Numbered from the stretch's first letter, positions 47,463-59,619 are shown. The stretch is 64,000 bases of DNA from Harmonia axyridis (GCF_914767665.1 NC_059503.1:20522001-20586000); one strand, 5' to 3'. Made by a program: numbers and translations. Notes: a model not told the origin generated them from the letters alone.

Positions 47463-48770
47463 CTTTGGCCATAAAACATCAAAGCCTTCTTGATGTTGCA
47501 TTTTTTATATCGCAGAGTACTTATATTAAAGTATTTTTGAGAAACCAACGCAGAAAGATTGAACACCAAGTATTAATTTCAAGATCTCCACAAAACTCCA
47601 AACTTTTTTCATCTGCGAAACACCTTCTCCTCTGAAATTTTTCAACTGTGGAACCGATCATCCATTTTCATCCTTTCCACTTTACAGATGAGATATCTCG
47701 TACATGACTACGAATATCGACATCTATCACCAGATTCCACATCTCCCCAGAATGATTGATCAGTCATATATCTGTTAGGCAATCGAGCGTATCTGAAAAG
47801 AAAGGCGTAAATATTGCGTAGACTTGGAAGATTCGAATGTCGAACACGTTCCTCCGGGGTATGTGAATAGGTGGAAACTTTCGATGTTTACTGTCAATAA
47901 CAAGAACATGCAGCACATTCTCATGATTTGTGTTTGGCGAGTGACTTGTAAGGGGGATTTAGAGAGAGAAAATAAGGAATAAACCCTCTGAAATACTTGC
48001 AGGTTCCCTTCTACATACAAAACCAGAAGTGCTATAAATTTACTTGGAAATCAAATAAATTCGAATATTGAATTTTACGTTTAAAGCATATTATGATTTT
48101 TTATTTTATTAGGTAAAATATCTTGAAAAGCGAAGAAAAAATATGAAAATATCAATATAAAGAAATTCAATAAATATCGAGTGGTAGGATAGGAACTCAA
48201 AATCACTAAATCCGAATGAAAATTTCAGAGAATCGTAACTTTAAAATTAGAGAATAGGTTCACGTTAAAAAATATTGTAGTGTTATGTAGCAAGTCCAAT
48301 TTCATGATTTTTTCGTTTCCCTTAATTTTGTTTCCTTGATTTTTTCCCTTCAATATTCGTGAAACATTTTCCTGAACTAGTAGAATCAATGCGGTATAGC
48401 AACAGTATTTTGTACCAAATTTCTTGTAGTTAGCACCTTCAATTTCTGTGAAATTACGGATATATTGATTTTTTATTCAATTATTGTAATATACTCTTTC
48501 CAGTGAAAAATAAAAATGATCTAAGGCTTTCATTTTCATCCAATACCTCTCCTAAAAATTCAGTAATTGAATAATCATCGATATGTTAAATTATAATCTT
48601 TCACTAAATTCAACAACTGAGATGCACTTCTGAATTTAGTTTGAATCCCACAAGTTATGAGTTTTTTCTTGTTGAATATTCCGAACATAATTCATAACTG
48701 TGAAGGCAAAATCTAGTGAGGAATATTCAACTAAGAATTAGGAATTCAGTAATATCACGTTTTGAGCAAT
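47463..48770. other. AT-rich stretch without recognised gene
   Basis: No gene, RNA or repeat is recognised; a minus-strand ORF of 81 codons at 47775-48020 has no motif. Confidence 0.4.
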
Positions 48771-48895
48771 TAGCTGTACTGGCGCATACACCATTTTGCA
48801 GTCGTATATTCTTTTATGGTTGTTGTCTATGATATGACAGATGAAAATGTTAAAGTGTGTTGACATTCCTGTTCAGTAAGGTTTGGAAATTCATC

Positions 48896-49950
48896 ATGAA
48901 TCGTTTAATGCCAGAACAATGCTTCCAATTTGTGGACATTCAATTCGAAAAAGAAAATCTGATGGTCAGTCTGATGGCAACGTTCATAAAGCATTTTGTC
49001 CATTTTATTATGAGCAAAATCAGCTTAGCGAACCAGTAATTCGTGCAGTTATTGAACGTGTTTGCAATGATTTCACTCTTCTCGATTCAAAATCATTAAC
49101 AAAATGTGCGTACCGAAAAAAATTTTTCTGCTGCAGCGCGAAGTGTTGAAGAAGACCCCGAAATGACGATACGTCGCCATTCTCAACTTGTTGGCCTTTG
49201 TCCTTTGACTACGTGGAAAATTTTACGTAAGGATCGTGGATTACGGGCCAATAAAATACAGCTCATACAAGTATTAAAGCTGAATGACCATCGTTCTTGT
49301 CACAAATTTGCTGATTGGGCTAATTTAAAACTGACCAAAGATAAGCATTTTTACAGAAGAATAATGTTGAGTGATGAAGGCCATTTCTGAATAAATGAAT
49401 AATAAGTGACATTGCCGTTCATGAAACAAAGACAATACTCAAACGATTAACGAATTCAATCCATTGAAACATTGGTTTGGTTTACAGGCTGGTGATGGCA
49501 TCATCGTTTCTTATTTCTTCTGAAATGAGGAAGGAGCTCCAGTTACGGTGAATGACGAGTGCTATTGAGCCATGTTGACCGATGTTTCGTTTCCAAAATT
49601 TAATCAGCTTAATATCGATGAAATTTGGTTGCAACAAGATGACGCAACTTGCCATATAGCGCGCTTCACCATCAATTTATTGTAAAATCAATTTGGTGAC
49701 ATTTTTATTTTGAGAAGTGGCCCCCTCATTCCTGCGACTCAACACTTCTCGATTATTTTTGTGGGACTATGTTAAGTCATTAGTGCCAACAAGTCAGCAA
49801 CTCTTGAGCATTGGAAGCAGATATTCAAGCCTCTATTGATGCTTCACGACCAGATTTATTGGAGAAAGAAGTGAAAAATTCAACTAATCGAATGAAGTAT
49901 GTTGCTCATAGCAGTGACTAACATAAAGCGAAAATCATATTTAAAAAATG
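48896..49950 (+). pseudogene. Tc/mariner (DDE_3-type) transposase relic, near full length
   Basis: It starts MNRLMPEQCFQ. Then, across a frameshift, come AFCPFYYEQNQLSEP and VIRAVIERVCNDFTLLDSKS (N-terminal HTH), TIRRHSQLVGLCPLTTWKIL (second HTH), LKLNDHRSCHKFADWAN and IMLSDEGHF (first catalytic region). Further on, in shifting frames, are VTVNDECY, WLQQDDATCHIARFTI (second Asp) and, near the end, ALEADIQASIDASRPDLLEK and HKAKIIFKK. Much of the middle is missing or decayed. Weak terminal similarity (TACTGGCGCATACA at 48778; inverted TACAGAGTGCACA at about 50087) may mark the ends. Not functional. Confidence 0.75.
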
Positions 49951-50095
49951 AATGCCTTGAAATTATCTACCAGATAATAATAATCAAGAACAAATTCCAA
50001 CAGTATTTGTATCTTTTATTATTATTATTCAAAGTTCTGCAATAGCTCTTAAGAGAAAGGTGCTGTTGCCACTTTGTGCACTCTGTATGAAACGA

Positions 50096-50646
50096 TTAAA
50101 CCATTTTAGAAAACCGAATATAAATAATTTCTGCAGATAATTTGAAAAAGATCATGAAGGAAAATCGTAATACATAAATTCGAATTTGCATTTGCAGTGT
50201 TATCCCAAATTGAGGAGAATTCCCCATTTTAGCATTCCGAATCCCACACACATGGATCTTTCCCCATCCGATAATCCCCCACCCACTCTCATATCCACCA
50301 ATAATTGTTTCCCAAATATTCTGATCCGGAATGAAAAATTCAATCGACCGTTCGACTTCCATCTGCGGTAATATATGCGCAAAAATGGAATATATCAGAT
50401 CGCTCGCGTTCATCCAGCTTCCTATCGAGACCCTTCCAGGGGTTTTATAGTCGATCTGAGCCATTTCCACCTGATAACCTCCCAAGACATATACATATAT
50501 TTTGTCAGCGTCACGGGGAAGTGGCTCAAGGAGACTCCAATTTTCCCATTCATCGCACCGGTTGATTTTACTCCTTTCCATCAGAAGATGCGGGGGTGGC
50601 ACATTGTCATATCGAATGAATGCTGGCTCAATTTCGGTAGTTTATT
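50096..50646 (-). CDS. Unrecognised ~183-codon ORF, possible endogenous viral fragment
   Basis: The minus strand is open from about 50644 (after a stop) to the stop at 50096. It is the longest minus-strand ORF outside transposons, with balanced residue content (W, G, D, P, E). The first half has EPAFIRYDN and PPPHLLMERSKINRCDEWEN. The second half, with SIEFFIPDQNIW, then WGKIHVCGIRN and QFGITLQMQIRIYV, faintly resembles the last strands of a picorna-like jelly-roll capsid. That likeness is an inference from pattern only. No polymerase, helicase or flanking viral gene is present, and no splice context is clear. It could equally be an exon of an unknown gene or a chance ORF. Confidence 0.3.
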
Positions 50647-50848
50647 GGATGAATTGTTTTAGTTTGGCGTAGGCATCATGGGATAAATTGACTGAAATGA
50701 AAGCGTTCAGCTAGTGATTATCGGAAGAAGCGATCTTTTCTTGCTGGAAAGGAAATGAGGCAAAGTGTAGAGGTTTTGAAGTATTACCGTTCAGATTGGT
50801 GTGGTGGAACAGAAAACAAGTAAATCTTATCGAAAATTGGATGGTATA

Positions 50849-51694
50849 CAGGGTGGCCTCTTTTTCAATGGGATTGTATTGGAAACTTTCAAACCATAAC
50901 AGTTAGAAGATCGGTCAAATGGAGAAAAAGTTGCATGCATAGAAGCATTATCAAGCAGTTCAAACAAATCGAGATTATCAGGGCCGGTTATTGAGATATC
51001 ATAAGAAAAGTAAATTCTGTCATTTTGATTTTTCCCTTTTTCCCACTTTCTTTCAAATATTATCGAAAAATGTTACAGGAATTTTCTATTCGACAGTAAA
51101 TTGTTCTCAATTTGACGTAATCAGATTTCGTATCCAACGTTTCGTGCTCTCTGGGCCATCCTCAACCTCATTTTTTTCAATACGGACCTGTATATTTTAT
51201 GACAGTTTTCGAAATAACTTTTAACGCTGAATTCAACGATATATCATATAATGTCATTCAAAGTTGATTTTCAAGTGATTTTGACCCTTATCCAAATTTC
51301 TTTGGATCTGCTGACAGAAAACTAGTATCTGCATCCAAACGAAAACTTTTTTAGAAAATAAATAAAGAATTTGGAAGTTTCTGAAAACATTTTTTCATTC
51401 ATAAATTCTTATTCAACATCTTATATATATATATAATACATATAATATAATATTATATATAATATATATATATATAATATATAATATTATATAATACATC
51501 ATAGTTTTGTTTTTTTTTTATACATATCATATCCTTTTCTATTAGAAATAATCCAAAATTCCAATCAAACTCGATGAACGTAGAAAAAATTGACGAAAAA
51601 TGAGTAGGGTGAGAAATTTTTTGAAAAACACAAGAATTCAAATATCTTAGAAACTTCCTCTCACAAGGTTAACGTCCAATTTGGAAACACCCTG
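50849..51694. mobile_element. Possible TA-flanked MITE with short ends
   Basis: The left end GTATACAGGGTGG and right end ACACCCTGTATAC are inverted over about 12 bp including TA, with little further inverted similarity (TTTTTCAATGG against CCAATTTGGAAA). The interior is AT-rich and holds the TA tract at 51421-51500. The pairing may be by chance. Confidence 0.3.
51421..51500. repeat. AT dinucleotide-rich low-complexity tract
   Basis: About 80 bp consist almost only of TA/AT steps with occasional AA or TT. It is self-complementary and likely to extrude or be hard to assemble. No other content is seen. Confidence 0.95.
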
Positions 51695-52793
51695 TATACA
51701 CGGAATTTTACGCGAATCAACCTTCCTCTGCTAGGTTAACCGGTCCTGCTCAATTTCATGCTCTAAAAATTTATTCACTTCAAGAGAAAGCAGAAAAACT
51801 ATTTCTGTTCTGCCTGTTTTGGAATTCATTTGGGAGATCAGAAGAAATCTTAGGCCTCACATTTCGTATGTGAAACATATGTTGAACATTTGCGACAGTG
51901 AAGAGTCAAATTTTTCATTCATTTAATAGAATTGTAAAATCTTCTAAATTATGTGTCATTCGACTCCTTATTCAAGATTATTTAGGCGGTTGCCACCCTG
52001 CTTCAGGGGATAATCGTTGAGCCACGAATTTGTAGTTACAAAATGAAAATTGACCTCCCAACGTTTTCTGGAAATAACACAAACTTGGGGAAATATCCAG
52101 CCAAATTGGTTTGTTTGGGACATTCTGTATATTTGAATGTCTATTTTCGTCAAAACAATAATATTTTACCGCATTCTGTAGTAGACAGAGTTCAACAAAT
52201 GAATGGAATACGTGTAAAAGGTTTCGTTCAGAACAGACTAGTTTTTATGAAACTCGATTGAAATCAACGTCTATGATGAAGGGACGTTATTTTGTTTTCG
52301 ACGTACAAGTGATATATCACGTATGAACCCAGGTTCAAGAATGATGGATATAGGTACATTTGTCATTTCGATGCTCTTTTGTTACCAGCGTTACTAGTTC
52401 ACAAGTGAAAATTGCAACTGCTTTCTCTCCATTGTAATTTGAACAGAAATATTTTCATCTTAGGATAATGAAAATTCTCTTTCTATCAACATGTTGAATC
52501 GAAGAATGTAATATTATTTCATGTAGGTCTAGGTATTCTTCATTCCAAATATTCAATATGACTGTATTCAAACGTTGCCAAAAAGCATTCGATAAAAGGA
52601 AAAATGTTTCATTATGTCGAAGTAACTTAAACTTCTGAATTTTATATGGAGATACAGTTAGATCACAATGCTACTCCAAAATTCTAATATTTGTTGGAAC
52701 CTCAAAACTTCCCAACATTCTACTAGCTTCATGTAAATGATTCTTTTGGGAAAACGAAGTTGAATAAAATAATGATTACTAAAAGACTTATCA
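51695..52793. other. Stretch without recognised gene, downstream of the cuticle gene
   Basis: Small ORFs on both strands (51968-52261) overlap each other and show no domain. The 3' end of the minus-strand cuticle gene marks the right limit. Confidence 0.4.
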
Positions 52794-52799
52794 TTTATT
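52794..52799 (-). terminator. Poly(A) signal AATAAA of the cuticle gene
   Basis: AATAAA on the minus strand, 65 bp past the stop codon at 52864, is in the position expected for mRNA 3'-end formation. Confidence 0.75.
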
Positions 52800-52863
52800 C
52801 AAAGCCTCCCATAGCTTTTTGTGCATGACTATTTACAAAATATTACATCGTTATCTTAGAGGT

Positions 52864-53480
52864 TTAATGATGGACAGCAATTACTGGAGCGTGGTGGACA
52901 ACAGCGGCTGATCTGACAACTGGAACAATTGGGGCAGTGTGGACAAGGGGTACAACAGGGGCGGCGTGTACAACAGGGGTGGCGTGAACAACTGGGACTG
53001 ATTTCACAATTGGAACAGTGTGTACAACTGGAACGCTCTTAACAACTGGGACAGAGTGAACAACAGGGACGGAGTGAACCACTGGGACTGCTTTCACAAT
53101 TGGTGATGGGTGAGATTGTACAGATCCATGGCTGGTCACGGTGTGAGAGGTGATCACTCCGGCATTGGTGTAGGCAACAGCCAAAAGGGCGAAGAAGGCA
53201 ACCTGAAAAAATGATATATTTCAGATTGATATATCAAGAAAAACCATTATTTTTAATGCAGAATCCATTTATCGTTTTTAAAAAATTGAAGAAAAATATG
53301 AAACGATTCACTGAAATGAAATTCTCAATAATAAGAAAATATACTCAATCCATAATGCTAAAATACTTAACGATTGAAATATTCTTAGTCAGATTATTCG
53401 TGTTATTGAGATATTTCAGTTGAATATCAAAATATTCGACCACGAGTATAAAAAATATGTTTCCTCACCTTAGCGAACAT
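52864..53480 (-). CDS. Cuticular structural protein with VPVVHS-type repeats (two exons)
   Basis: Exon 1 is 53469-53480 (MFAK), ending in a GTGAGG donor. The intron is 53203-53468 (266 bp) with a TTTTTCAG acceptor, and exon 2 is 53202-52864. The joined product is 116 residues. Residues 1-18 (MFAKVAFFALLAVAYTNA) form a secretion signal. After a short H/S/T stretch with VTSHGSVQSH, residues about 40-115 are a low-complexity run of six- to eight-residue units: PVVHSV, PVVKSV, PVVHTV, PVVHAA and PIVPVV. Such Val/Pro/His/Ala repeats occur in secreted insect cuticle and structural proteins; the protein lacks the Rebers-Riddiford chitin-binding motif, so how it binds is unknown. A tiny first exon that splits the signal peptide is usual in insect cuticle genes. 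A TATA box and poly(A) signal frame it. It is not a transposon product; base use is GC-richer than its surroundings. Confidence 0.88.
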
Positions 53481-53548
53481 GTTGAATGAGGGGATTATCT
53501 CTTCTGTTAGGTTCAGAAATGAATATACTTCATCTCTTTCGTACAAGG

Positions 53549-53556
53549 TATTTATA
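53549..53556 (-). promoter_or_regulatory. TATA box of the cuticle gene
   Basis: TATAAATA on the minus strand lies about 70 bp upstream of the ATG at 53480. A start site about 30 bp downstream (near 53520) would leave a short 5' leader of about 40 bp. Strong TATA promoters with short leaders are common in cuticle genes. Confidence 0.75.
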
Positions 53557-53560
53557 TCAT

Positions 53561-54609
53561 TCTCCTTCGCCTGATACCAGCTTCAGATAATGTTGGTAGG
53601 TAACTTGCCTTAACCTTGTACGAAAAGACTGATTACTTCATAGCCAGTACGTCCACAATATTCGAATAAATTATGTGTAAATTTGAATATTAATTTCGAG
53701 GGAATCAGTCGATTCATCGATCTGAAGTTCACGACAATCACAAGAGGAGAAACACAATGCTCCATTCATCTTAATTAACCTATTCAATTTGAATGAATTA
53801 GAATTGAATATGTTCTGTGATATTTTTCAATGAACTAAGTACGATTATTCGTTCATTCCATACAATATCTCATATTCCATCTGAGAAACGTAAGATATTA
53901 TTTATGTTGGAATGATTCATAACAAAATGAATTCCAAAAATATTTCAGGTTTAGGTTTTTTTTTTTCATTGATAAATGTTTCTTTGATTTATATTAAATC
54001 ATTCAGAAGGGTATTTCTTTCCTAGTGATGAGAGGCTATTTATTGGTTTGAATACAAGAAAAACTTCAATCGTAATAATGACGATGATAATTCATTCAGA
54101 ATCATTTTAGAAAGAGACAAAAATGTCTCTTGTACGTCTGGGCATCATTGGATTTTTCGATAGGATTATGATTAATTAATGAGTTGTTGTTCAGATAGTT
54201 ACAGTTAAATCGATGATTTCATTTCTTTCCCATATTTTGATTTCCAATTTATTTGTCAAAAAATTCAAACAAAACCCGGTATAAAATAATAGTTTTTGTA
54301 ATGAGGGTGATTTATTTTCGTTGAAAGTTATAAGTTAATTTGAAATAAATTGTGAATTAAGAAAGACTTGAGCATCAAAAGGATTTCTGAATCATCCTGT
54401 GTGTATGTTAAAATTGATATCTTCTCGAATTTAGAGTTAGAATCAGAAGCTGAGATGATTTTAGACTTGCATGTTTTTTTTTGTCTGTTTCTCACGTAGG
54501 AAAAATTATTGTTGTGGAATTTAGTACCCACACTCATGAATTTATTCATTCCAATTACGAATTTCTCAAGTTTTCTGAAAATCATAGAACCCGTCTGAAG
54601 GAAGGATAA
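53561..54609. other. Upstream region of the cuticle gene, no other gene recognised
   Basis: It may hold enhancers of the cuticle gene but shows no clear motif. The minus-strand ORF at 54328-54693 overlaps the mariner end and has no domain. Confidence 0.4.
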
Positions 54610-54611
54610 TA

Positions 54612-56223
54612 TCAGGCCAATTGAAAAGTCCCCGGTCTGATGAACACATAGCGGTGCTAGAATTAAATCCATATGATTTTTACTTAGTACCAACCTTCAA
54701 ACGATACCTGTCAAACCTTGACAGCAGCCCCACCATTAGTTTATGAGATATTGCCTTGTGAGTGTAGCTACTTTTGTTATTTAAAAAAAGGTGAAATAAA
54801 AAGAATTTCGTGTGCTGATAAAATATTGCTTTTTGAAGGGAAAAATACAGTTAAAGCAGAATCTTGGCTTGATGAAGAGTTTCCGGGGTCTGCACCAGGA
54901 AAATCAACCGTCATTGATTGGTATGATAAGTTTAAACGTGGTGAAGTGAGTGGACGCCCAAAAAATGCTTTGACCGACGAAAAAAGGGAACCAAATAATT
55001 TTGAATGATCGTAAAGTGAAGTCGATCGAGATAGCAGACATTGTGAAAATATCATCTGAACGTGTACATCATATCATTCACGAGTATTTGGACATGAGAA
55101 AGCTGTGTGCAAAATAGGTGCCGCGCGAGCTCACAATCGATCGGAAGTAACTTTTATTTATTTATTTATTTATTTATTTATTATTTATTACATACAAGGA
55201 ATACAACAGACTATTTAAAGTCCACTACTGCATTCACAAATATCTACATAATTCGAGGTTTTATTACAATATAAAATAATCAAAAGAAGAAAAACGATTC
55301 CATTGAACCCAACTCAAAAATGAAAGTTTGAAAGAAGTGAAAAAAAAACAAAACAATAAGATATAGTATAAAAAAAAATTAAGAAAACAAGATAAAATAA
55401 ACATACATACTTAAATCTAACTATAGTAATGAAAAGTGATTTTTCAAGGATTTTTTCAATGCACTCGAATAAATTAAAGTGGTCATTTATGTTATCAACA
55501 ACGTGTTAATGATTCTGAGCAGTGTTTGCAGCTGTTTGAGGGCAATTAACCTGAATTTTTGCGTCGATATGTGACAATGGATGAAACATGGCTCCATCAT
55601 TCCACTCCGAAGTCCAATCGACAGTCAGCTGGGTGGACTGCTCACGATGAACCGAATCCAAATCGAGGAAAAACACAAAAGTCAGCTGGTAAGGTTATGG
55701 CATCAGTATTCTGGGATGCGCAACGTATAATATTCATTGATTACCTACAAAAGGGCCAGACCATCAACAGCGATTATTATATAGCGTTATTAGATCGTTT
55801 AAAAGATGAAATCGTTAAAAAACGGCCCCATTTGAAGAAAAAAAGGTGCTGTTTCATGAAGACAATGCGCCATGCCACAAATCAATGAAAACAATGGCGA
55901 AATTACATGAATTGGGTTTCGAATTGATTCTGCTCCCACCGTATTCTCCAGATCTGATCTACAGCGACTTTTCCTGTTCTCAGACCTCAAAAGAATGCTC
56001 ACTGGAAAGAAATTTAGCACCAATGAAGAAGTAATCGCCAAAACTGAGGCCTATTTTGAAGAGAAAGACAAATCTTACTTCAAAAATGGTATCGAAAAAT
56101 TGAAAGATCGCTATGATCGGTGTATCGCCCTCGAAGGCAACTATGTTGAATAATTAAATCGAATTTTGCAAAAAAAAACATGTGTTTTCTTATGGTAGAC
56201 CGGGAACTTTTCAATTGGCCTGT
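54612..56223 (+). mobile_element. Mariner family A, near full length, split by a LINE tail
   Basis: Terminal inverted repeats CAGGCCAATTGAAAAGTCCC and GGGAACTTTTCAATTGGCCTG are bounded by TA. The transposase reads from about 54784: FEGKNTVKAESWLDEEFPGS, APGKSTVIDWYDKFKRGE (HTH), then after a short deletion and frameshift LNDRKVKSIEIADIVKISSE and HIIHEYLDMRKLCAK. After the insertion at 55152-55496 it resumes RVNDSEQCLQLF, RRYVTMDETWLHHSTPKSN (first Asp), AGKVMASVFWDAQRIIFIDY, EDNAPCHKS (second Asp) and PPYSPDLIYSDF (third Asp), with exactly 34 residues between the second and third: the D,D34D triad is intact. It ends with IEKLKDRYDRCIALEGNYVE and stop (56151). The insertion, two or more stops and frameshifts make it inactive. 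Confidence 0.92.
55152..55496 (-). mobile_element. 5'-truncated LINE 3' end with TTTA/AAAT tail, inserted in mariner
   Basis: The 345-bp insert interrupts the mariner codons between DRK and RVND. It starts on the plus strand with a TTTATTTATTTATTTATT array, so on the minus strand it ends in an AAAT tail, as LINE insertions do. It is flanked by a 3-bp repeat AAC (55149-55151 and 55497-55499). The minus-strand start gives a short open stretch that could be the end of a LINE ORF. The LINE family is not identified. Confidence 0.7.
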
Positions 56224-57695
56224 TATTAAAATTTTTATTCCATATAACAAACATTATGAAATTTCTCATTTCGAAAGAATGAACTCGTGAAATCAGGACT
56301 TCTTCAGTTAAAATAAATATTGTAATACATAACCTCGGTAACTTCGATCGATCGAAGAAAGCAAGACAGGAATAGGAATTCCACTCCAAAAAAATCGAGT
56401 TACATTGTTCGATTAATTTAAGGATTAAATCGGGGGAAATCAGACAGAGGTAAATTAAATTGGCTGTGAGTTCATGAATACAAAAACGGGGTAGGTTCAT
56501 TTTTCAATCTTCAGAAGGAATCGATTAGATATCAAGTCACGTTTTAAAGGTCGTGTTCTTGAGATTAATCATTTTTTATCAGCCCTATATCTGCATTCAG
56601 GGATAGAATCACGTTTGTGGAAATTGAATTGTGTTATGTGTTTATCTCCAATTGAGTGAATAGGGCAATAAGGAAACCCAACTAATTGGAAATATATGAA
56701 ATTGAAAAAAAATTTCCAAATCAATTTTCATCCAAATTTTTGATTACTGTTCTTGTTGTTGGATCTGTAACAATATGCATACCTACCAATAGATTTTATT
56801 TGATGGATGGCGTATTCAATTTCCAGTTTCACTTTGATTTGGGTCTTTCAATTACAGGATTTTGATATTGATCAAAAAACAAGTATATTTTAAAGAAATC
56901 AATGGATGTTCATTTTATTTTAAAGAGAAAACCTTATAATATAGATAGAAGGAACGGAAAGTCCTCGATCCCGAATACATGAGAGATCGAAGTTTAGTGT
57001 CACCAATCACAATCGAGCTAGCCGATTGTGTGTGCAAGATATAGGCGTGCAGAATCCTGATTTGATTGTTGAATGCTTTATCAGGAATCCTTTTTTCATA
57101 ACTTCACAATAACTTAATCATTAAACTGAGACAAACATTGACCCTTTTGTAACACGAAAGAATGTTTAGGAATAAATCACATTGGAAACTATTTTTGAGC
57201 ATGAATTGATAATTTGGGAATGAATAAAATTATGTTACGCTATTGCTATAGTGTCGCGTCAGACAAGGACTAACGAATGTTGGCATCGAAACAAATGCAT
57301 CAGTTACAATGCGATTTCCGTTCCTCTTATTGATGTTCTAAGGAGAAAATGAATAAATGATGCCTTATGATGAGAAACGATATCAGCTAAATGGACGCCA
57401 CAGGTTGCAGCACGATATTCTTTACAATCACAATGACTTATTCGCACATTTACGTCTGTACATCCTTGATAACTCCAAGAATTTCATCTTTAAGGTCTTG
57501 AATCTATTATGGAGCATCAAACAGTTTGAAGGTGTAAATCAAAAGATCTTGGTGTTCAATTATTGTGATCACCTTTTCGAGAAATAACACAGCCAGGAAA
57601 CTTTGCTTGCAAAATCGTGTTTTTTTTTTGCTTGTGTGGTATAGTATGTCCAAAGTCACTTGAACTAGTCCATAAAACCACTTGGCCATAGATTT
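56224..57695. other. AT-rich stretch without recognised gene
   Basis: The ORFs at 56141-56500 (minus) and 57357-57587 (plus) show no recognisable domain. No repeat is seen. Confidence 0.4.
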
Positions 57696-57850
57696 CCCTT
57701 TGAAGTGGATACCGCGATCCGCTAAATACCGGAGTTTATTTGGGTACTGTTAAGCAATAAATTAACTGGCCCCAAACGAATTTCTGGAAATTTGGACAAC
57801 CCTTGTATAACCGAAATATTCAGTTTCCTCCAAGTGATTTGGATGTACTA
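57696..57850 (-). repeat. Interspersed repeat family R1, copy 3
   Basis: The reverse complement matches 7835-7975: AATCACTT, TTATACAAGGGTTNTCCAA, TTTGGGGCCAG, then AAATAAAC, GGTATT and CGGATCG in order. Confidence 0.6.
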
Positions 57851-59340
57851 TACATAGCACCGTCTTGTTGAATCATAAGTCATAGCTCGCTAGAGCCCAA
57901 TTTATTCACAGTAACCAACCTCAAAAATCACATCAAACAGTGACACTTCGAGGATGAAGAGGCTTTTGAAAAATCATTCTTGGATTTTCCTAGCCCCAAA
58001 TGCGACAATTCTGCTTTTTATCCGTGGTAAAAATCATTTTTGAATCATTTTGATATATTCCAATGTCCAAAATCGACTGGCTTGAGTTCTATTCATCTGA
58101 CAGTCAGCGTTATATACAGTGACTTAAAAAAACACATTGACGACAATTCGTTCAAATTGAGCATAAAAATGATGAACCATATGGCTTTACCATAGAACCT
58201 GAGAATACAATTGACTGAACTGAACTGACACTTTGTCAAAATTAAAATTATTGGACCTGATACTATTTGATTGTATATAAAACAAATTTATTCAACTGAA
58301 GAATACTACAGTGGCTTGATAAAATGGGCCTTACATTTTTGAATGAATCCCAAATCCAAATATCAGGTAAACGGAGAATGTTAACAAAAAGCCGCCATAT
58401 TTAGGCTCAGTCAATAAAAAACGAGACCAAGCGTGACGCCACTGTGCTTTATTAAGTCATTGAGCGTTATATGTGCTGATGCGACACCTGGCTAACATCC
58501 ACCTAAACTGTATCCCCTATACACTAAAATTAGATATTTTCGCAATGTCTTTACCATTCGAGGTGGGTCTCAATGAAACGCTCGGATCATACATTATAGA
58601 AACTAAAGCGGAAGTATGATATTATTGTTCAATTACTGCTTGCGTTTTTTCAGTTGTTTCCGTCTCCCACATTATACATCCGAGCATAAAAAGAAAAACC
58701 ACTTCTGTGAAAATTTTTCAGCACTAGAAAAATTCTCAGATGAGAATCGCGATATCATAAAAACAATAAATCATCTCAAGTTTTAATTCAAGCTTCATTT
58801 CATGAACCAGTTACAATATTCTTCATGGAAAATAGTTGAAATTTCTCCTCCCTTTTCCTCATAAAAGAGATGTATATGCACGGTATGTCGTTATCTCCTA
58901 GAGTAAAGCTTGTGTTATCTGAAACGGGAGCGTCATAAAACGAAAATTCTGTACAGATTTTCAACATCAGCTCGTCACACTAGGGAACAGCTTTCAGACG
59001 GACAGAATGAAACGATTCATTTTGTCGATATACGAGAATGGGAATATTTGCCAATTCTTTCGACTCCAATAAACGGGTAATATATTCACGCGAGTCAAAA
59101 GAGAATAATAAACGTGCTGTCCCGGTATTAATTAATGAATCTGTATGAATCGGCATCGGCTTTGTTGAAGAAATCGAATATCGCGTTGAATCTGATTCCA
59201 ATGGACGAGTTGTATAGGATCATCGAAAGAGCATCAAAAGAAATCGGCTTTTGTAGGGAACACTTCAAATTTCATTCATTGATTAATTATTCACTTCTAT
59301 CTCACAGAATATAAAAAAGATAATATAATAGCTTGGGAAA
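57851..59340. other. Stretch without recognised gene
   Basis: A 73-codon minus-strand ORF at 58980-59201 has mixed composition but no motif I know. Nothing else is seen. Confidence 0.35.
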
Positions 59341-59500
59341 ATAGTAATTTACGTAACAAGTCCGGAAAATAGGGTTTTTTTGGACGAATAGACAAAATTC
59401 CTGGAATAGACGAGTCCTGGAAGTCTGTGAGTCCAAAAAAACCATTTTCGGGCGTGTTGCGTACAATATTTTTTCGGCAACCATGTAAAATAACACTATC
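59341..59500 (-). repeat. Foldback repeat family FB1, copy 2
   Basis: Read on the minus strand it matches 23676-23842: GAAAAAATATTGTACGCAAC, GGTTTTTTTGGACTCA, AGACTTCCAGGACTCG, TTTTGTCTATTCGTCC and GACTTGTTACGTAAATTA. It folds in the same way, with a shorter loop than copy 1. Confidence 0.75.
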
Positions 59501-59619
59501 GCTGCTGCTTTCCATATTTTATTGCGATTGCGATCAAAAAGCATGCAAATTTTTTGACAACTAATTTCATATGAACTGTCAGCCGTTATCTCGGTTGCTA
59601 TGGATTCTATGATTCTTTT

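Noticed and set aside
46845..47635. Two ORFs on opposite strands sharing a 17-residue stretch, suggesting a conserved protein
   Set aside because: The shared residues come from the inverted repeat at 46925-47462, not from protein conservation.
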